This document shows positions 42,901 through 52,667 of a stretch of 55,872 nt of DNA, one piece after another (position 1 is the first letter of the stretch; every line of letters begins with the position of its first letter). The position numbers and the translations under genes were made by a program. The notes below the pieces were generated by a model that worked only from the letters and a program-made list of their open reading frames with translations, did no database searches and had not been told where the DNA came from. Source of the stretch: Acinetobacter sp. UBA3106 (GTDB lineage Bacteria; Pseudomonadota; Gammaproteobacteria; Pseudomonadales; Moraxellaceae). The stretch spans positions 82,043-137,914 of the forward strand of contig DFAM01000017.1 in the NCBI GenBank assembly GCA_002365595.1. The letters run 5' to 3'.

Positions 42901-44598
42901 TTAAGACCAACGTTTTAATTTAGATGTATGACCAATCCCGACATTAAAACTATTGGTCGGATCGAGCTTTTGATAATGATGTTTAAGCGCAGGTTTAGCG
43001 ACATATAAATGTCCGACATTATGCTCTGCGGGATATTCAGCCCCGCGTTCATCTAACAAATGCCACATTTGATGTTCTATTGCTAAAGGATCGACACCTT
43101 TTTTCACAATATAATCTTGATGGAACACATGACATAAAAAGTGGCCATAATAAAGTTTATGGATAATCAGCTCATCCATTTCCTTAGGCAACGTTTCGAC
43201 CCATTCACGGTCATTACGGCGTAAGGCAATATCCAGCGCCACAATATCTTCCACTTCTGAACGATGGGTGTCGCGATAGCGAATAGCCGCTCCCGCTACG
43301 GCAAAACGATGCAAAAAGGCTTTACGTCCTTCTTCTTCGCTACAGTGGAAATAATGTCCAGTGCTGTGAGAAGAAAAATAGTGCTGTAAAAATTGCTGCA
43401 CCTGTTCAACATCCTGATTTTCGATACGCAGCACCAGATGATGCTCATACAGATCACGAAATTCATTCATGCGTTTGGGTAAATGCGAGGGTAAAAATTT
43501 GCTCAGCATTTGCAGGACTTTATCTGACAGCCCTTTCATGCCGACTTTTTCCAGATAACCATCGACCTTATCTTTCATGGCAAAAGCTGCCGGCACTTTA
43601 GCCGTCCCGAATTTCTCGATAAACATGAAGGTATCTTTACCGTATTCCGCACCAATGTCGTAAGCCACCCGGTGAATATATTCACCGGCAATCGGTAAAC
43701 GCGCTAAACCCGTGAGTAGAAAACGGCGGATTGCGGTTAAATCTTGCTGAGTATTGGTGCCGACATAAAAAACCTGACTGGGTATTTTTTCAAAGGTATC
43801 CAAACGTACCGCAAAAACACAGACTTTTCCTGCCGAACCGGATGCTTCATATAAACGTGATGGATCGGCATTAAAACGCGCAGGCGTGTTCTCATCGACC
43901 TGTGTCACATCATGCGCATAACGATGGTCTGACGCACAGCAATGTTGATCATTTTCAATATCAGCCAATTGGTATTGCTGATTTTCCAAGTTAAATAAAA
44001 TTTCTTCTGGGGTTGAACCTAGCTTAATTCCTAGATGATTAATCAGTTCCAGTTGTCCGGATTCATCTACACGTGCATAGAGGGCAAGTTCAGTATAGGC
44101 AGGACCACGGCGAACCAGTGCACCGCCCGAGTTATTGCAGACTCCTCCTAAAACTGATGCGCCAATGCAGGAAGAACCAATCACGGAATGCGGTTCACGA
44201 TTAAACGGTGCCAGCTGCTTTTCTAATTTATCTAATGTTGCACCCGGTAAGCAAACCACTTGTTTAGCATCATTAATCACTTGAATGCCAACCAAGCGTC
44301 GTGTGTTGATCAGAATCACAGGGCGGTCATAATCATCGCCAAAAGGGGTTGAACCGCCAGTCAAACCGGTATTGGCAGCCTGCATAATCACAATACAGTC
44401 TGCATCCACCGCAGCCTGCAAGACTTGCCACTGTTCCAGCAATGAACCCGGCACGACCACGGCCAGCACTTGACCGGAACCGTAACGACGACCTTGTCGG
44501 TATAATCGTGTGTCATTGTCATCGGTTAATACATGTTGCTTACCGACAATATTAATGAGTTTTTGAATGGTGTGCGGTTTAGCTGATTGCGTTTTCAT
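42901..44598 (-). CDS. dld: quinone-dependent D-lactate dehydrogenase
   Basis: A peripheral inner-membrane flavoprotein oxidising D-lactate to pyruvate and feeding quinone. It has an FAD-binding PCMH domain with NTGLTGGSTPFG and SGGALVRRGPAYTELALYARV, then the Dld-type membrane-binding C-terminal domain through PTNSFNVGIGHTSKLKRW. The 565-residue length fits E. coli Dld. It is last gene of lldP-lldR-lldD-dld, but the 478-base spacer before it is rich in repeats, so it may rely partly on read-through or its own promoter. Confidence 0.95.
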   Translation of the reverse strand: MKTQSAKPHTIQKLINIVGKQHVLTDDNDTRLYRQGRRYGSGQVLAVVVPGSLLEQWQVLQAAVDADCIVIMQAANTGLTGGSTPFGDDYDRPVILINTRRLVGIQVINDAKQVVCLPGATLDKLEKQLAPFNREPHSVIGSSCIGASVLGGVCNNSGGALVRRGPAYTELALYARVDESGQLELINHLGIKLGSTPEEILFNLENQQYQLADIENDQHCCASDHRYAHDVTQVDENTPARFNADPSRLYEASGSAGKVCVFAVRLDTFEKIPSQVFYVGTNTQQDLTAIRRFLLTGLARLPIAGEYIHRVAYDIGAEYGKDTFMFIEKFGTAKVPAAFAMKDKVDGYLEKVGMKGLSDKVLQMLSKFLPSHLPKRMNEFRDLYEHHLVLRIENQDVEQVQQFLQHYFSSHSTGHYFHCSEEEGRKAFLHRFAVAGAAIRYRDTHRSEVEDIVALDIALRRNDREWVETLPKEMDELIIHKLYYGHFLCHVFHQDYIVKKGVDPLAIEHQMWHLLDERGAEYPAEHNVGHLYVAKPALKHHYQKLDPTNSFNVGIGHTSKLKRWS

Positions 44599-44720
44599 AC
44601 GAACCTTATTTATAAAATTTAAGCTTTAGGGCAAGCACATTTTTGTATAAATACACTAAATATTTAGGATATATCACTGCGGAGTCTTACCATTTAAACG
44701 TTAAATACAAGGAGCTCGTC

Positions 44721-44752
44721 CGTTACTTTGGTTACGCCCAAAGTAACCAAAG
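44721..44752. repeat. inverted repeat in the lldD-dld spacer
   Basis: CTTTGGTTAC (44726-44735) and GTAACCAAAG (44743-44752) are perfect complements with a 7-base loop. An overlapping pairing TTACTTTGG/CCAAAGTAA-like is also possible. The sequence resembles a dispersed intergenic repeat seen in many proteobacteria. Apart from this and the next repeat, the 478-base gap holds no gene. Confidence 0.6.
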
Positions 44753-44904
44753 GCATTGTAATCTGCAAAACTCGCCAAATACCCTCTTTTAGCACTTGCT
44801 TCGCAGAAACGTTCCCTATCCTAAGAAGTCCTGCCTCGAACAGTTGCAGATGACATTTCCGTGTATCAACTTTATCTTTCAGTTTTAATATATGTAATGA
44901 AAGT

Positions 44905-44940
44905 TCCCTCTCCTTTTTAAAGGAGAGGGCTAGGGAGAGG
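44905..44940. repeat. CCCTCTCC/GGAGAGGG dispersed repeat element
   Basis: CCCTCTCCTTT and AAAGGAGAGGG form a compact stem-loop, followed by a second partial copy of the arm (TAGGGAGAGG). The form is that of a REP-like intergenic element. It lies within the lactate operon and could stabilise the upstream mRNA 3' end. Confidence 0.6.
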
Positions 44941-45076
44941 ATTATTAAATTTCAAATCTCTCTCCTAATCTTTGTCCTGAGTCCCTTGTGACTCTATAGA
45001 AAAAACTTCTTAATTTTGATAAATAATTTGAAGGTTTTTTCAAATCAAAACTGATCAATAAAAGAAATCAAGCAAC

Positions 45077-46231
45077 TTATTCAGCCAATTCTCTATCTAA
45101 CTTCACCAAACAATCCGAAGTAATATCTGCAATGGTTTTTGCCCCGGTCAGCGTCATCGCTACACGCATTTCTTTGTCGATTAAATCCAGCAAATTAGAT
45201 ACTCCCGCACCACCAGCAGCCCCCAAGGCATAGACAAAAGCACGACCCAACATACAGGTATCGGCACCCAAGGCCAGCATACGCACCACGTCCAGACCAT
45301 TACGGATACCCGAATCGGCCAGAATTTTGATATCGCCTTTGACTGCATCTGCAATCGGTGGAAGCGCACGCGCGGAAGATAAAACCCCATCTAACTGACG
45401 ACCACCGTGATTCGACACCACAATCCCATCGGCACCGAAACGTACCGCATCCTTGGCATCTTCAGGATCCAAAATGCCCTTAATCACCATTGGACCATCC
45501 CAATATTCACGAATCCATTCCAGATCTTTCCAGGAAATCGAGGGGTCAAAGTTATTGCCCAGCCAGCCGATATAATCTTCAAGACCTGTAGGCTTACCCA
45601 GATATTTTGAAATATTACCCAAGTCATGTGGACGGCCATGTAAACCGACGTTCCATGCCCAATGTGGATGCAAACAAGACTGCATATAACGGCGCATAGC
45701 TGCATTTGGACCACTCATGCCTGAGTGCGCATCACGGTAGCGTGCACCCGGTACCGGCATATCTACGGTAAATACAAGGGTTGAACAACCTGCAGCTTTG
45801 GCACGTTCCAGAGCATTTTTCATAAAGCCACGGTCACGTAATACATACAGCTGGAACCACATCGGACGTTGAATGGCAGGCGCGACTTCTTCAATCGGGC
45901 AGACTGAAACAGTTGATAGTGTAAAAGGAATGCCCTTTTGATCTGCTGCCACTGCCGCCTGAACTTCCCCGCGACGTGCATACATCCCGGTCAGTCCGAC
46001 TGGCGACAAAGCCACCGGCATCGACAAGGTTTCATCAAATAGTTTGGTTTCCAGGCTAAGTTGCGACATGTCATTTAAAACACGTTGTCTGAGTGCAATT
46101 TTGGATAAGTCTTCTACATTACGTTTTAGCGTATATTCCGCATATGCCCCGCCATCAATGTAATGGAATAAAAAGGGCGGCAAACGACGTCTGGCCGCTT
46201 CGCGGTAATCATTGGCAGAAGAAATAATCAT
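45077..46231 (-). CDS. lldD: L-lactate dehydrogenase (FMN, quinone-dependent)
   Basis: It oxidises L-lactate to pyruvate at the inner membrane. The alpha-hydroxyacid oxidase barrel has the family active site VSNHGGRQLDG, with the base His, plus FHYIDGGAYAEYT near the N-terminus and ADSGIRNGLDVVRMLALGA for FMN. It is 384 residues. It begins 2 bases after the lldR stop, so translation is coupled. Confidence 0.96.
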   Translation of the reverse strand: MIISSANDYREAARRRLPPFLFHYIDGGAYAEYTLKRNVEDLSKIALRQRVLNDMSQLSLETKLFDETLSMPVALSPVGLTGMYARRGEVQAAVAADQKGIPFTLSTVSVCPIEEVAPAIQRPMWFQLYVLRDRGFMKNALERAKAAGCSTLVFTVDMPVPGARYRDAHSGMSGPNAAMRRYMQSCLHPHWAWNVGLHGRPHDLGNISKYLGKPTGLEDYIGWLGNNFDPSISWKDLEWIREYWDGPMVIKGILDPEDAKDAVRFGADGIVVSNHGGRQLDGVLSSARALPPIADAVKGDIKILADSGIRNGLDVVRMLALGADTCMLGRAFVYALGAAGGAGVSNLLDLIDKEMRVAMTLTGAKTIADITSDCLVKLDRELAE

Positions 46232-46233
46232 GC

Positions 46234-46977
46234 TTAAATCCTGTTTAATCGACTCGCACGCTGACGACGGGCATCTTCCTCATCAATCGAGCGGACTTGT
46301 TGTACTACAAACTCAATATGTCCACACACTGCTTGTCTGGCAGCTTCTGGATCTTTACGTTCAATTGCATCTATGACCTGTTGATGTTGTAGATGCAATT
46401 GATCAAAACGGTGGGTTTCGGAATAGACTTTACGGCGGCCCAACACCACGTTGAACTGCAACAAATCAAACAGCCCACGCATCATTTGAATCAGCACCAA
46501 ATTGTGTGATGCTTCAGCAATTGCCAGATGAAATTTGGCATCGGCTTTGGCTGCCTGCTCATCATCACCAATGGCCTGAAAATGAGAAATTTGATCGTAG
46601 CACTGGCGAATATTTTGCAGGTCTTCAGGCGTGGCCCGTTCTGCGGCATACCATGCGGTGCCCCCTTCCAAAATAATTCGCGCTTCCTGTACATCAAAAC
46701 GATATTCAGGGTCCTGATCAATCAAATGACTTAAAGGCTGCACAATTTGATGCTGCGACCAGTTGGTAGGCAATTGTTGCAAAAAAGTGCCCGCACCCAC
46801 TTTACTTAACAACATGCCCATGCTGGTCAGTTGTTGAATGGCTTCACGCAAAGAAGAACGCGACACACCTAATTGTTCACATAACTTACGTTCTGCAGGC
46901 AAACGGTCTCCGACTTGCATATTGTTTTGTTCAATCAAGATGCGCAGGTTTTGTACCACTTTGTCAGAGACTTTCAT
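46234..46977 (-). CDS. lldR: GntR/FadR-type lactate-responsive regulator
   Basis: The N-terminal winged helix (RLPAERKLCEQLGVSRSSLREAIQQL) and C-terminal FCD ligand domain (about 95-225) place it in the FadR subfamily. Its place between lldP and lldD identifies it as LldR, which releases or remodels its operators on binding L-lactate. Two matching operators (TTGGT-N-ACCAA) lie upstream of lldP. It is 247 residues. Confidence 0.93.
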   Translation of the reverse strand: MKVSDKVVQNLRILIEQNNMQVGDRLPAERKLCEQLGVSRSSLREAIQQLTSMGMLLSKVGAGTFLQQLPTNWSQHQIVQPLSHLIDQDPEYRFDVQEARIILEGGTAWYAAERATPEDLQNIRQCYDQISHFQAIGDDEQAAKADAKFHLAIAEASHNLVLIQMMRGLFDLLQFNVVLGRRKVYSETHRFDQLHLQHQQVIDAIERKDPEAARQAVCGHIEFVVQQVRSIDEEDARRQRASRLNRI

Positions 46978-46997
46978 TTGCTGTCCTCAATTGCGTG

Positions 46998-48674
46998 TTA
47001 TGGAATCATCCATGGGAACACATAAGCTTGTAAGGTAATAATAATACCCATCATTACCGTAAAGACGATACTGTGTTTAACCGTAAAACGGAACAGATCA
47101 GATTCTTTACCTACAAGCCCTACTGCCGCGCAGGCAATCGCAATGGATTGTGGTGAAATCATTTTTCCGGTTACGCCACCACTGGTATTGGCAGCCACCA
47201 GCAATACTTCTGGCACACCAATCTGCTGGGCAGTGGTGGCCTGAAGTGCCGAGAACAATGCATTCGCTGAAGTGTCCGAACCGGTCAGGAACACGCCAAT
47301 CCAGCCCAAGAATGGCGAGAAGAAGGTAAATGCCTGACCTGTATGTGCCAGCGCTAAAGCTAGGGTGGCCGACATGCCTGAATAATTGGCAATAAAGGCA
47401 AATGCCAAGACCATGCCAATGGAATAAATAGGGACTTTCAGTTCATTGATGGTTTCACCAAAGGTCACTACGGCTGTTTTTGGCTTCATCTTCAGGAAAA
47501 TGATGGTGATGATGGCAGCAATGAAAATGGCTGTGCCTGTAGCAGAAATCCAGTCAAATTTATAAATGGCATCGTAATCCTTAATTTCAGGAACGACTGG
47601 CGGTAATTTTTGTACCAGCTGATGCAAATACGGCACCTTGATAGAAATCACCAGATCATAGAGTGCCCCATCTTTGGCAAATAAATCCTTGAAAGGTTTG
47701 ATACTCCAGATCGTTACCATCAGCGTTAAAATGGCAAATGGTGACCAGGCTTTGGCAATTTGACCCAGGGAATATTTTTGCTGTTTTTGAATCGCCAGTG
47801 CTTGAGCAGCTGATTCATTAGCATTTAGATCTTGCTCTGTAAAACGGAAGATGTGTTTCGGTTTCCAGAATTTAAGCAAAATCGTTAAGCTCACCAATGA
47901 CGCGATGGCTGCAGTAATATCCGGAAGTTCTGGACCGACAAAGTTGGAAGTTAAATATTGGGCAAGCGCAAAAGATCCACCGCCTACAATTACCGCTGGC
48001 CAAGTTTCCTTGATACCGCGCCAGCCATCCATAATCGCCATAATCCAGAATAGTACAACTGGCACCATGAAAGGTAACTGACGACCCACCATCTGACTGA
48101 TTTCCATGGTATCCACGCCAGACACCTGCCCGGCTACAATAATCGGAATTCCCATAGCACCAAATGCTACAGGTGCAGTATTCACAATTAAGCATAAACC
48201 TGCTGCATACAAGGGCTTAAAGCCCAGCCCCACCAGTAATGCCGCAGTAATGGCGACCGGTGCACCAAAACCCGCTGCACCTTCAAGAAAGGTTCCAAAA
48301 GCAAAACCCACCAGCAGCATCTGTAAACGCTGATCTTCGGTAATTGACAGAATGGACGAACGAATAATATCGAACTGTCCTGTTTTAACCGAAATTTTAT
48401 ACAGGAATACAGCCCCGATGATGATCCAGGCAATTGGCCACAAACCGTAAAAAAAGCCATAAATCATCGATGCAAAAGCCATCATGACCGGCATCTGATA
48501 AGAAAATAATGAAACCAGAAGCGCAAGAATAACGGTAATGGTTCCCGCTACGCTGCCTTTCATACGGAATACCGCAAGCGCTAAAAAGAAGAAAATAATC
48601 GGGATCAGGGCGATCAGACTGGAAAGCCAGATATTGCCCATAGGATCGTAAATCTGTTGCCATTGTTGAAGCAT
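46998..48674 (-). CDS. lldP: L-lactate permease
   Basis: A 558-residue inner-membrane lactate:proton symporter of the LctP family, with about twelve or more helices, the conserved FLEGAAGFGAPVAI segment and the closing GVTGKMISPQSIAIA. The start at 48674 is chosen because AAGGAG is 6 bases upstream; ATG 48680 overlaps the ribosome site. It is first gene of the lactate operon, ending 20 bases before lldR. Confidence 0.95.
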   Translation of the reverse strand: MLQQWQQIYDPMGNIWLSSLIALIPIIFFFLALAVFRMKGSVAGTITVILALLVSLFSYQMPVMMAFASMIYGFFYGLWPIAWIIIGAVFLYKISVKTGQFDIIRSSILSITEDQRLQMLLVGFAFGTFLEGAAGFGAPVAITAALLVGLGFKPLYAAGLCLIVNTAPVAFGAMGIPIIVAGQVSGVDTMEISQMVGRQLPFMVPVVLFWIMAIMDGWRGIKETWPAVIVGGGSFALAQYLTSNFVGPELPDITAAIASLVSLTILLKFWKPKHIFRFTEQDLNANESAAQALAIQKQQKYSLGQIAKAWSPFAILTLMVTIWSIKPFKDLFAKDGALYDLVISIKVPYLHQLVQKLPPVVPEIKDYDAIYKFDWISATGTAIFIAAIITIIFLKMKPKTAVVTFGETINELKVPIYSIGMVLAFAFIANYSGMSATLALALAHTGQAFTFFSPFLGWIGVFLTGSDTSANALFSALQATTAQQIGVPEVLLVAANTSGGVTGKMISPQSIAIACAAVGLVGKESDLFRFTVKHSIVFTVMMGIIITLQAYVFPWMIP

Positions 48675-48739
48675 TGTCATCTCCTTGAAATGCTCACTGG
48701 TCTGCTAGAAATGGTTTGAATTGCCTTATATCAACCACT

Positions 48740-48754
48740 ATTGGTCTGACCAAT
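48740..48754. promoter_or_regulatory. LldR operator O1
   Basis: The palindrome ATTGGTCTGACCAAT has the TGGT-N3-ACCA core typical of FadR-type GntR repressors. It lies about 40 bases downstream of the predicted lldP transcription start. Confidence 0.65.
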
Positions 48755-48794
48755 ATTAGATTAATTTAAAATAATAATTCATGTTCTGGTAATT

Positions 48795-48823
48795 ATGGTA
48801 GTTTTTGTTTAATTAAAGATCAA
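48795..48823 (-). promoter_or_regulatory. predicted lldP promoter
   Basis: On the minus strand TTGATC and TACCAT are 17 bases apart and lie between the two operators. The -10 match is modest. The 437-base gap 48675-49111 otherwise contains only the operators and the terminator of the next gene. Confidence 0.4.
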
Positions 48824-48843
48824 TATTGGTCTGTTAAATAATT

Positions 48844-48858
48844 ATTGGTATGACCAAT
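48844..48858. promoter_or_regulatory. LldR operator O2, with a half-site beside it
   Basis: ATTGGTATGACCAAT has the same core as O1 and is centred 104 bases from it, roughly ten helical turns. A degenerate third copy, ATTGGTCTGTTAAAT, lies at 48825-48839. Confidence 0.65.
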
Positions 48859-49053
48859 ATTGCAAATAATTTTGAGTAAAAGATCAACTTTTTACAATCA
48901 CCCAACTGCGTCCTATCTCAATAAATTACTTGTTTTTATTTATATTTTTTCTTGTGCCTATAAAGGCAAAACTTAGTCTTACAACTTTAGTCGCATGTCA
49001 GCATTGCAACGTGGAATTTCAGTCATATAGCTCACAAATACAGCAAAATAAAA

Positions 49054-49086
49054 AAGCCATATAAGGCTAATTTCCTCATATGGCTT
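49054..49086 (-). terminator. terminator of the DMT exporter gene
   Basis: AAGCCATAT/ATATGGCTT with an internal loop is followed by a T run on the minus strand, 26 bases past the stop. Confidence 0.75.
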
Positions 49087-49111
49087 CACTTTTATGTAAG
49101 CTATGTAAGCA

Positions 49112-50029
49112 CTAACTTCTTTCTTTACAGATGATATTGAGGTTGTGCTTTTCAGACTTTATTTTGACAGAACTCAAAATAATACCCAGACAAATGAACA
49201 CAGCCCCTAGAATAATATTAAAGGTCATGGGTTCATTCCAAAATACATAGCCAAAAAACAAACTTAAGATAGGGATAATCATAATCGAGATAGATGCAAC
49301 CACAGCATCGACCTGACTCACAATCCAATTCCACAGCGCAAATGCAAATCCTGTTCCGATCATTGCGATATAAATGAGTAAGCCTCCATGACTTGGATTG
49401 AGCCAAACATTGAAATGAACGGGTTCAAAACACAATGCGCCAAGCAACAAAATGATTCCCCCTAACAACATTTGCCAAATCGTCAGTTGCATCTTGTCAT
49501 GAGTCGCAAAATATTTCTTGCTGTACACTGTCGTGGTTGCCCAAAAGAAACCTGAGACAATCAAAAATACTTGACCAATCAAGGAAAGATTAAAATGAAT
49601 ATCATGGAACTGTGGCCATAGAATAGAAATCAATCCGCAAGTTCCAAGAATCAATCCTAAGATTTTTTGTGCCGTTAAACGTTCATTTAAAAAATAATGC
49701 GCCAATACGCCAATAAAGATGGGCATGGTAAACACCAGTATTGCAGAAAGACCCGAATCTACGAATTGCATGGCAAAGGTTTGTGTCGCATAAAAGCCTA
49801 AACAAATCAGAAGGCTTGAAATAAAGAGCTTTTTCCACTGTCCCCGCTCAGGTAAAACAGACCGCCTTAAAAGTAATTGAACCCCCATTAAGGTCAATGC
49901 CGCTAAAATTAAACGAACAGAAATAAATAAAAATGGAGGAAAAATTTGCAGACTATGTTTGACCAATCCCCATAATGATCCCCAAATCAAACACAGCAAC
50001 CCAATTGCGCTTATCACTTTAATATTCAT
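49112..50029 (-). CDS. EamA/DMT-family transporter
   Basis: A 305-residue inner-membrane protein with ten hydrophobic helices and two EamA repeats, starting with CLIWGSLWGLVKHSL and with the helix-10 region FNIILGAVFICLGIIL. The substrate is unknown. It faces a LysR-type regulator across a 181-base divergent promoter, an arrangement that usually means the regulator controls the exporter. Confidence 0.83.
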   Translation of the reverse strand: MNIKVISAIGLLCLIWGSLWGLVKHSLQIFPPFLFISVRLILAALTLMGVQLLLRRSVLPERGQWKKLFISSLLICLGFYATQTFAMQFVDSGLSAILVFTMPIFIGVLAHYFLNERLTAQKILGLILGTCGLISILWPQFHDIHFNLSLIGQVFLIVSGFFWATTTVYSKKYFATHDKMQLTIWQMLLGGIILLLGALCFEPVHFNVWLNPSHGGLLIYIAMIGTGFAFALWNWIVSQVDAVVASISIMIIPILSLFFGYVFWNEPMTFNIILGAVFICLGIILSSVKIKSEKHNLNIICKERS

Positions 50030-50058
50030 TTTTGCTGCTCAGCCCATTTCATTCAAAA

Positions 50059-50076
50059 TTATTTTAATGAAAATAA
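50059..50076. promoter_or_regulatory. palindrome in the exporter/LysR divergent region
   Basis: TTATTTT-AATG-AAAATAA is a perfect 7-base inverted repeat 30 bases upstream of the exporter start. It is a candidate LysR-type regulator site, though strongly AT-rich. Confidence 0.3.
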
Positions 50077-50210
50077 CCCATCATGAATAATGCTATGATT
50101 TAATGTATCCATCATTTTTTTTAATACCAATATTAAACATCTGTCGAGATGACTGCATTGCTTGATTGTGCATCATGATCATAAGGTACTTTAGGCGGGG
50201 AAAATATGCC

Positions 50211-51083
50211 ATGAATATAGATATTAATGACATCAGGTGCTTTGTGACCGTTGCGGAATTGAAAAGTATGACTGCTGCGGCGCATAAGCTGAATTATTTG
50301 CAATCCAATATGACGGCTAAAATCAAAAAAATTGAAAACCATTATGACCGCCAGCTTTTTATTCGTCAGCCCAAAGGTGTTGAATTGACTGAGTCGGGCT
50401 TACATCTTTATAGCCAATACAAAAAAATGCTGTTCACTTGGGAAGAAACCGAAAATAAAATTCATCAGCAAAAGAAATTCCTACGTTTTGGCACCAATAC
50501 CAGCTTAGGCGGCATGCGCTTTTATCCTGCTTTTCAACACCTGTATGAAACCTATCCTGACCTGTCCATCACCATGAAAACGGGTGCAACAGGTTTCATT
50601 GAAGATGAAATCTTACACGGGCATTTAGACATTGCTTATGCCTTGGGCAAGCCGCAACATAAAAACCTGCAATACATTCATAAAGCAGACGATCATTTGG
50701 TCTTGATCGGAAAAAACCTCATTAATTCCAGTGATTTTAGGGAAGGAATTCATCAACAAAATATTTTGCTTGCTTCATCAGAATGTTGCTATGCCAAAAC
50801 ACTCGATCAACTCTTTATCGATCATCAATTGCATAAGGGCGAATTAACCTATATTCATGATCTGGAAGCACTGATTCAATTTACCCAATTGGGTATGGGC
50901 ATCTCCATGATCGCCAAGTCACTTATTTCTAAATATAATATTCAATACTATATGGAAATTCCTGAGCAATACCGCAATATTGGTCTGTATTTAATTGCGC
51001 GTTATGACCATGTTTTCACCCCGATCGAAAATCAATTTATTGGTTTAAATGATGCACGCAATTCTCCAATTACTCTATCCTGA
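50211..51083 (+). CDS. LysR-family transcriptional regulator
   Basis: A 290-residue LysR-type regulator: N-terminal winged helix-turn-helix (DIRCFVTVAELKSMTAAAHKLN) and a periplasmic-binding-like effector domain (about 90-285). ATG 50211 is the family-consistent start, with GGCGGGGA upstream; earlier starts add a non-family extension. LysR regulators usually control the divergent neighbour, here a DMT exporter, in response to a small molecule. Confidence 0.88.
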   Translation: MNIDINDIRCFVTVAELKSMTAAAHKLNYLQSNMTAKIKKIENHYDRQLFIRQPKGVELTESGLHLYSQYKKMLFTWEETENKIHQQKKFLRFGTNTSLGGMRFYPAFQHLYETYPDLSITMKTGATGFIEDEILHGHLDIAYALGKPQHKNLQYIHKADDHLVLIGKNLINSSDFREGIHQQNILLASSECCYAKTLDQLFIDHQLHKGELTYIHDLEALIQFTQLGMGISMIAKSLISKYNIQYYMEIPEQYRNIGLYLIARYDHVFTPIENQFIGLNDARNSPITLS

Positions 51084-51269
51084 TTGGTTGCAGCTTAACT
51101 TTATTTTATTGGGTTTAATTTGACTGCTTATCTATTTTTAATTCAAAAAAACCAAATTCCCGCATTTTGAAGGAAAAAAATTCTTATTAAAAGTGATACA
51201 ATCAAAGGATATATCTTCTCCTAGGTCACCACTTGGGTGCCTATTATTCAAAAATCGTTAGGATTAACA

Positions 51270-52613
51270 ATGTCTGATAATGCAACTATCTTACAGAATG
51301 TACCTGTAGGCAAAAAAGTTGGTATTGCCTTTTCTGGTGGTCTAGATACTTCAGCAGCCCTGTTGTGGATGAAACAAAAAGGCGCAGAACCTTATGCATA
51401 TACTGCAAACCTGGGTCAGCCTGATGAAGACGATTACAATGCGATTCCAAAGAAAGCTGAAGCATATGGCGCAGTAAAAGCACGTTTAATCGACTGCCGT
51501 CTACAACTTGCATTAGAAGGTATTGCTGCGATTCAATGTGGCGCGTTCCACATCTCAACTGGCGGTGTTCCATACTTCAACACAACACCACTTGGCCGTG
51601 CAGTCACAGGTACAATGCTTGTAACTGCAATGAAAGAAGATGACGTCAACATCTGGGGTGACGGTTCAACTTATAAAGGTAACGACATTGAGCGTTTCTA
51701 CCGTTATGGTTTGCTCACTAACCCGGCGCTTAAAATCTACAAACCTTGGTTAGACCAAACCTTTATTGATGAGCTTGGTGGTCGTGCGGAAATGTCACAG
51801 TTCCTGATCGACAATGGCTTTGACTACAAAATGTCAAAAGAGAAAGCTTACTCAACTGACTCGAATATGTTGGGTGCAACTCACGAAGCGAAAGATCTTG
51901 AATTCCTCAATGCCGGTATCAAAATCGTTGATCCAATCATGGGTGTTGCGTTCTGGAAAGACGACGTAGAAGTGAAAGCTGAAGAAGTGTCTATCACTTT
52001 TGAAGAAGGTTTCCCTGTTGCAATCAACGGCAAGCGTATTGAAGATCCAGTTGAATTCATTCTTGAAGCAAACCGTATCGGTGGCCGTCATGGTCTAGGT
52101 ATGTCGGATCAAATCGAAAACCGTATTATCGAAGCAAAATCTCGTGGTATCTACGAAGCTCCGGGTATGGCGCTGCTTCACATCGCTTACGAACGTCTAG
52201 TTACCGGTATTCATAACGAAGACACCATCGAACAATACCGCATTAATGGTTTACGTTTAGGTCGTCTACTTTACCAAGGTCGCTGGTTCGATTCTCAAGC
52301 GTTGATGCTTCGTGAAACTGCACAGCGCTGGGTCGCTAAAGCGGTTACAGGCACTGTGACTTTAGAACTTCGTCGTGGTAATGACTACACCATCATGAAC
52401 ACTGAATCTCCTAACCTCACTTATGAAGCTGAGCGTTTAACCATGGAGAAAGGTGATTCTATGTTTAGTCCGGCTGACCGTATTGGTCAATTGACTATGC
52501 GTAACCTTGATATCACGGATACACGTGCCAAGTTGGGCATATATACCAATACCGGCCTACTTGCAGTGGGTACAGGTTCTGCAGTGCCTCAACTCAAAGA
52601 CAAAAACAAATAA
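51270..52613 (+). CDS. argG: argininosuccinate synthase
   Basis: It joins citrulline and aspartate with ATP in arginine synthesis. The PP-loop AFSGGLDTSAAL is at the N-terminus, and the 447-residue length and LGQPDEDDYNAI segment identify the long, E. coli-like type. ATG 51270 follows AGGA; an earlier in-frame GTG adds non-family residues. It is a single gene with a strong terminator. Confidence 0.96.
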   Translation: MSDNATILQNVPVGKKVGIAFSGGLDTSAALLWMKQKGAEPYAYTANLGQPDEDDYNAIPKKAEAYGAVKARLIDCRLQLALEGIAAIQCGAFHISTGGVPYFNTTPLGRAVTGTMLVTAMKEDDVNIWGDGSTYKGNDIERFYRYGLLTNPALKIYKPWLDQTFIDELGGRAEMSQFLIDNGFDYKMSKEKAYSTDSNMLGATHEAKDLEFLNAGIKIVDPIMGVAFWKDDVEVKAEEVSITFEEGFPVAINGKRIEDPVEFILEANRIGGRHGLGMSDQIENRIIEAKSRGIYEAPGMALLHIAYERLVTGIHNEDTIEQYRINGLRLGRLLYQGRWFDSQALMLRETAQRWVAKAVTGTVTLELRRGNDYTIMNTESPNLTYEAERLTMEKGDSMFSPADRIGQLTMRNLDITDTRAKLGIYTNTGLLAVGTGSAVPQLKDKNK

Positions 52614-52627
52614 GTTTGTTTAAAGTC

Positions 52628-52657
52628 AAAAAACCGCTCGAATGAGCGGTTTTTTTA
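52628..52657. terminator. bidirectional terminator between argG and the cyclase gene
   Basis: The stem AAAACCGCTC/GAGCGGTTTT with loop GAAT-type has A and T runs on both sides, serving both converging genes. Confidence 0.88.
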
Positions 52658-52667
52658 TCAGGTCTGT

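Noticed and set aside
47872..48195. 107-residue minus-strand frame within lldP
   Set aside because: It is an alternative frame of a strongly conserved permease, rich in Cys and Trp, with no start context.
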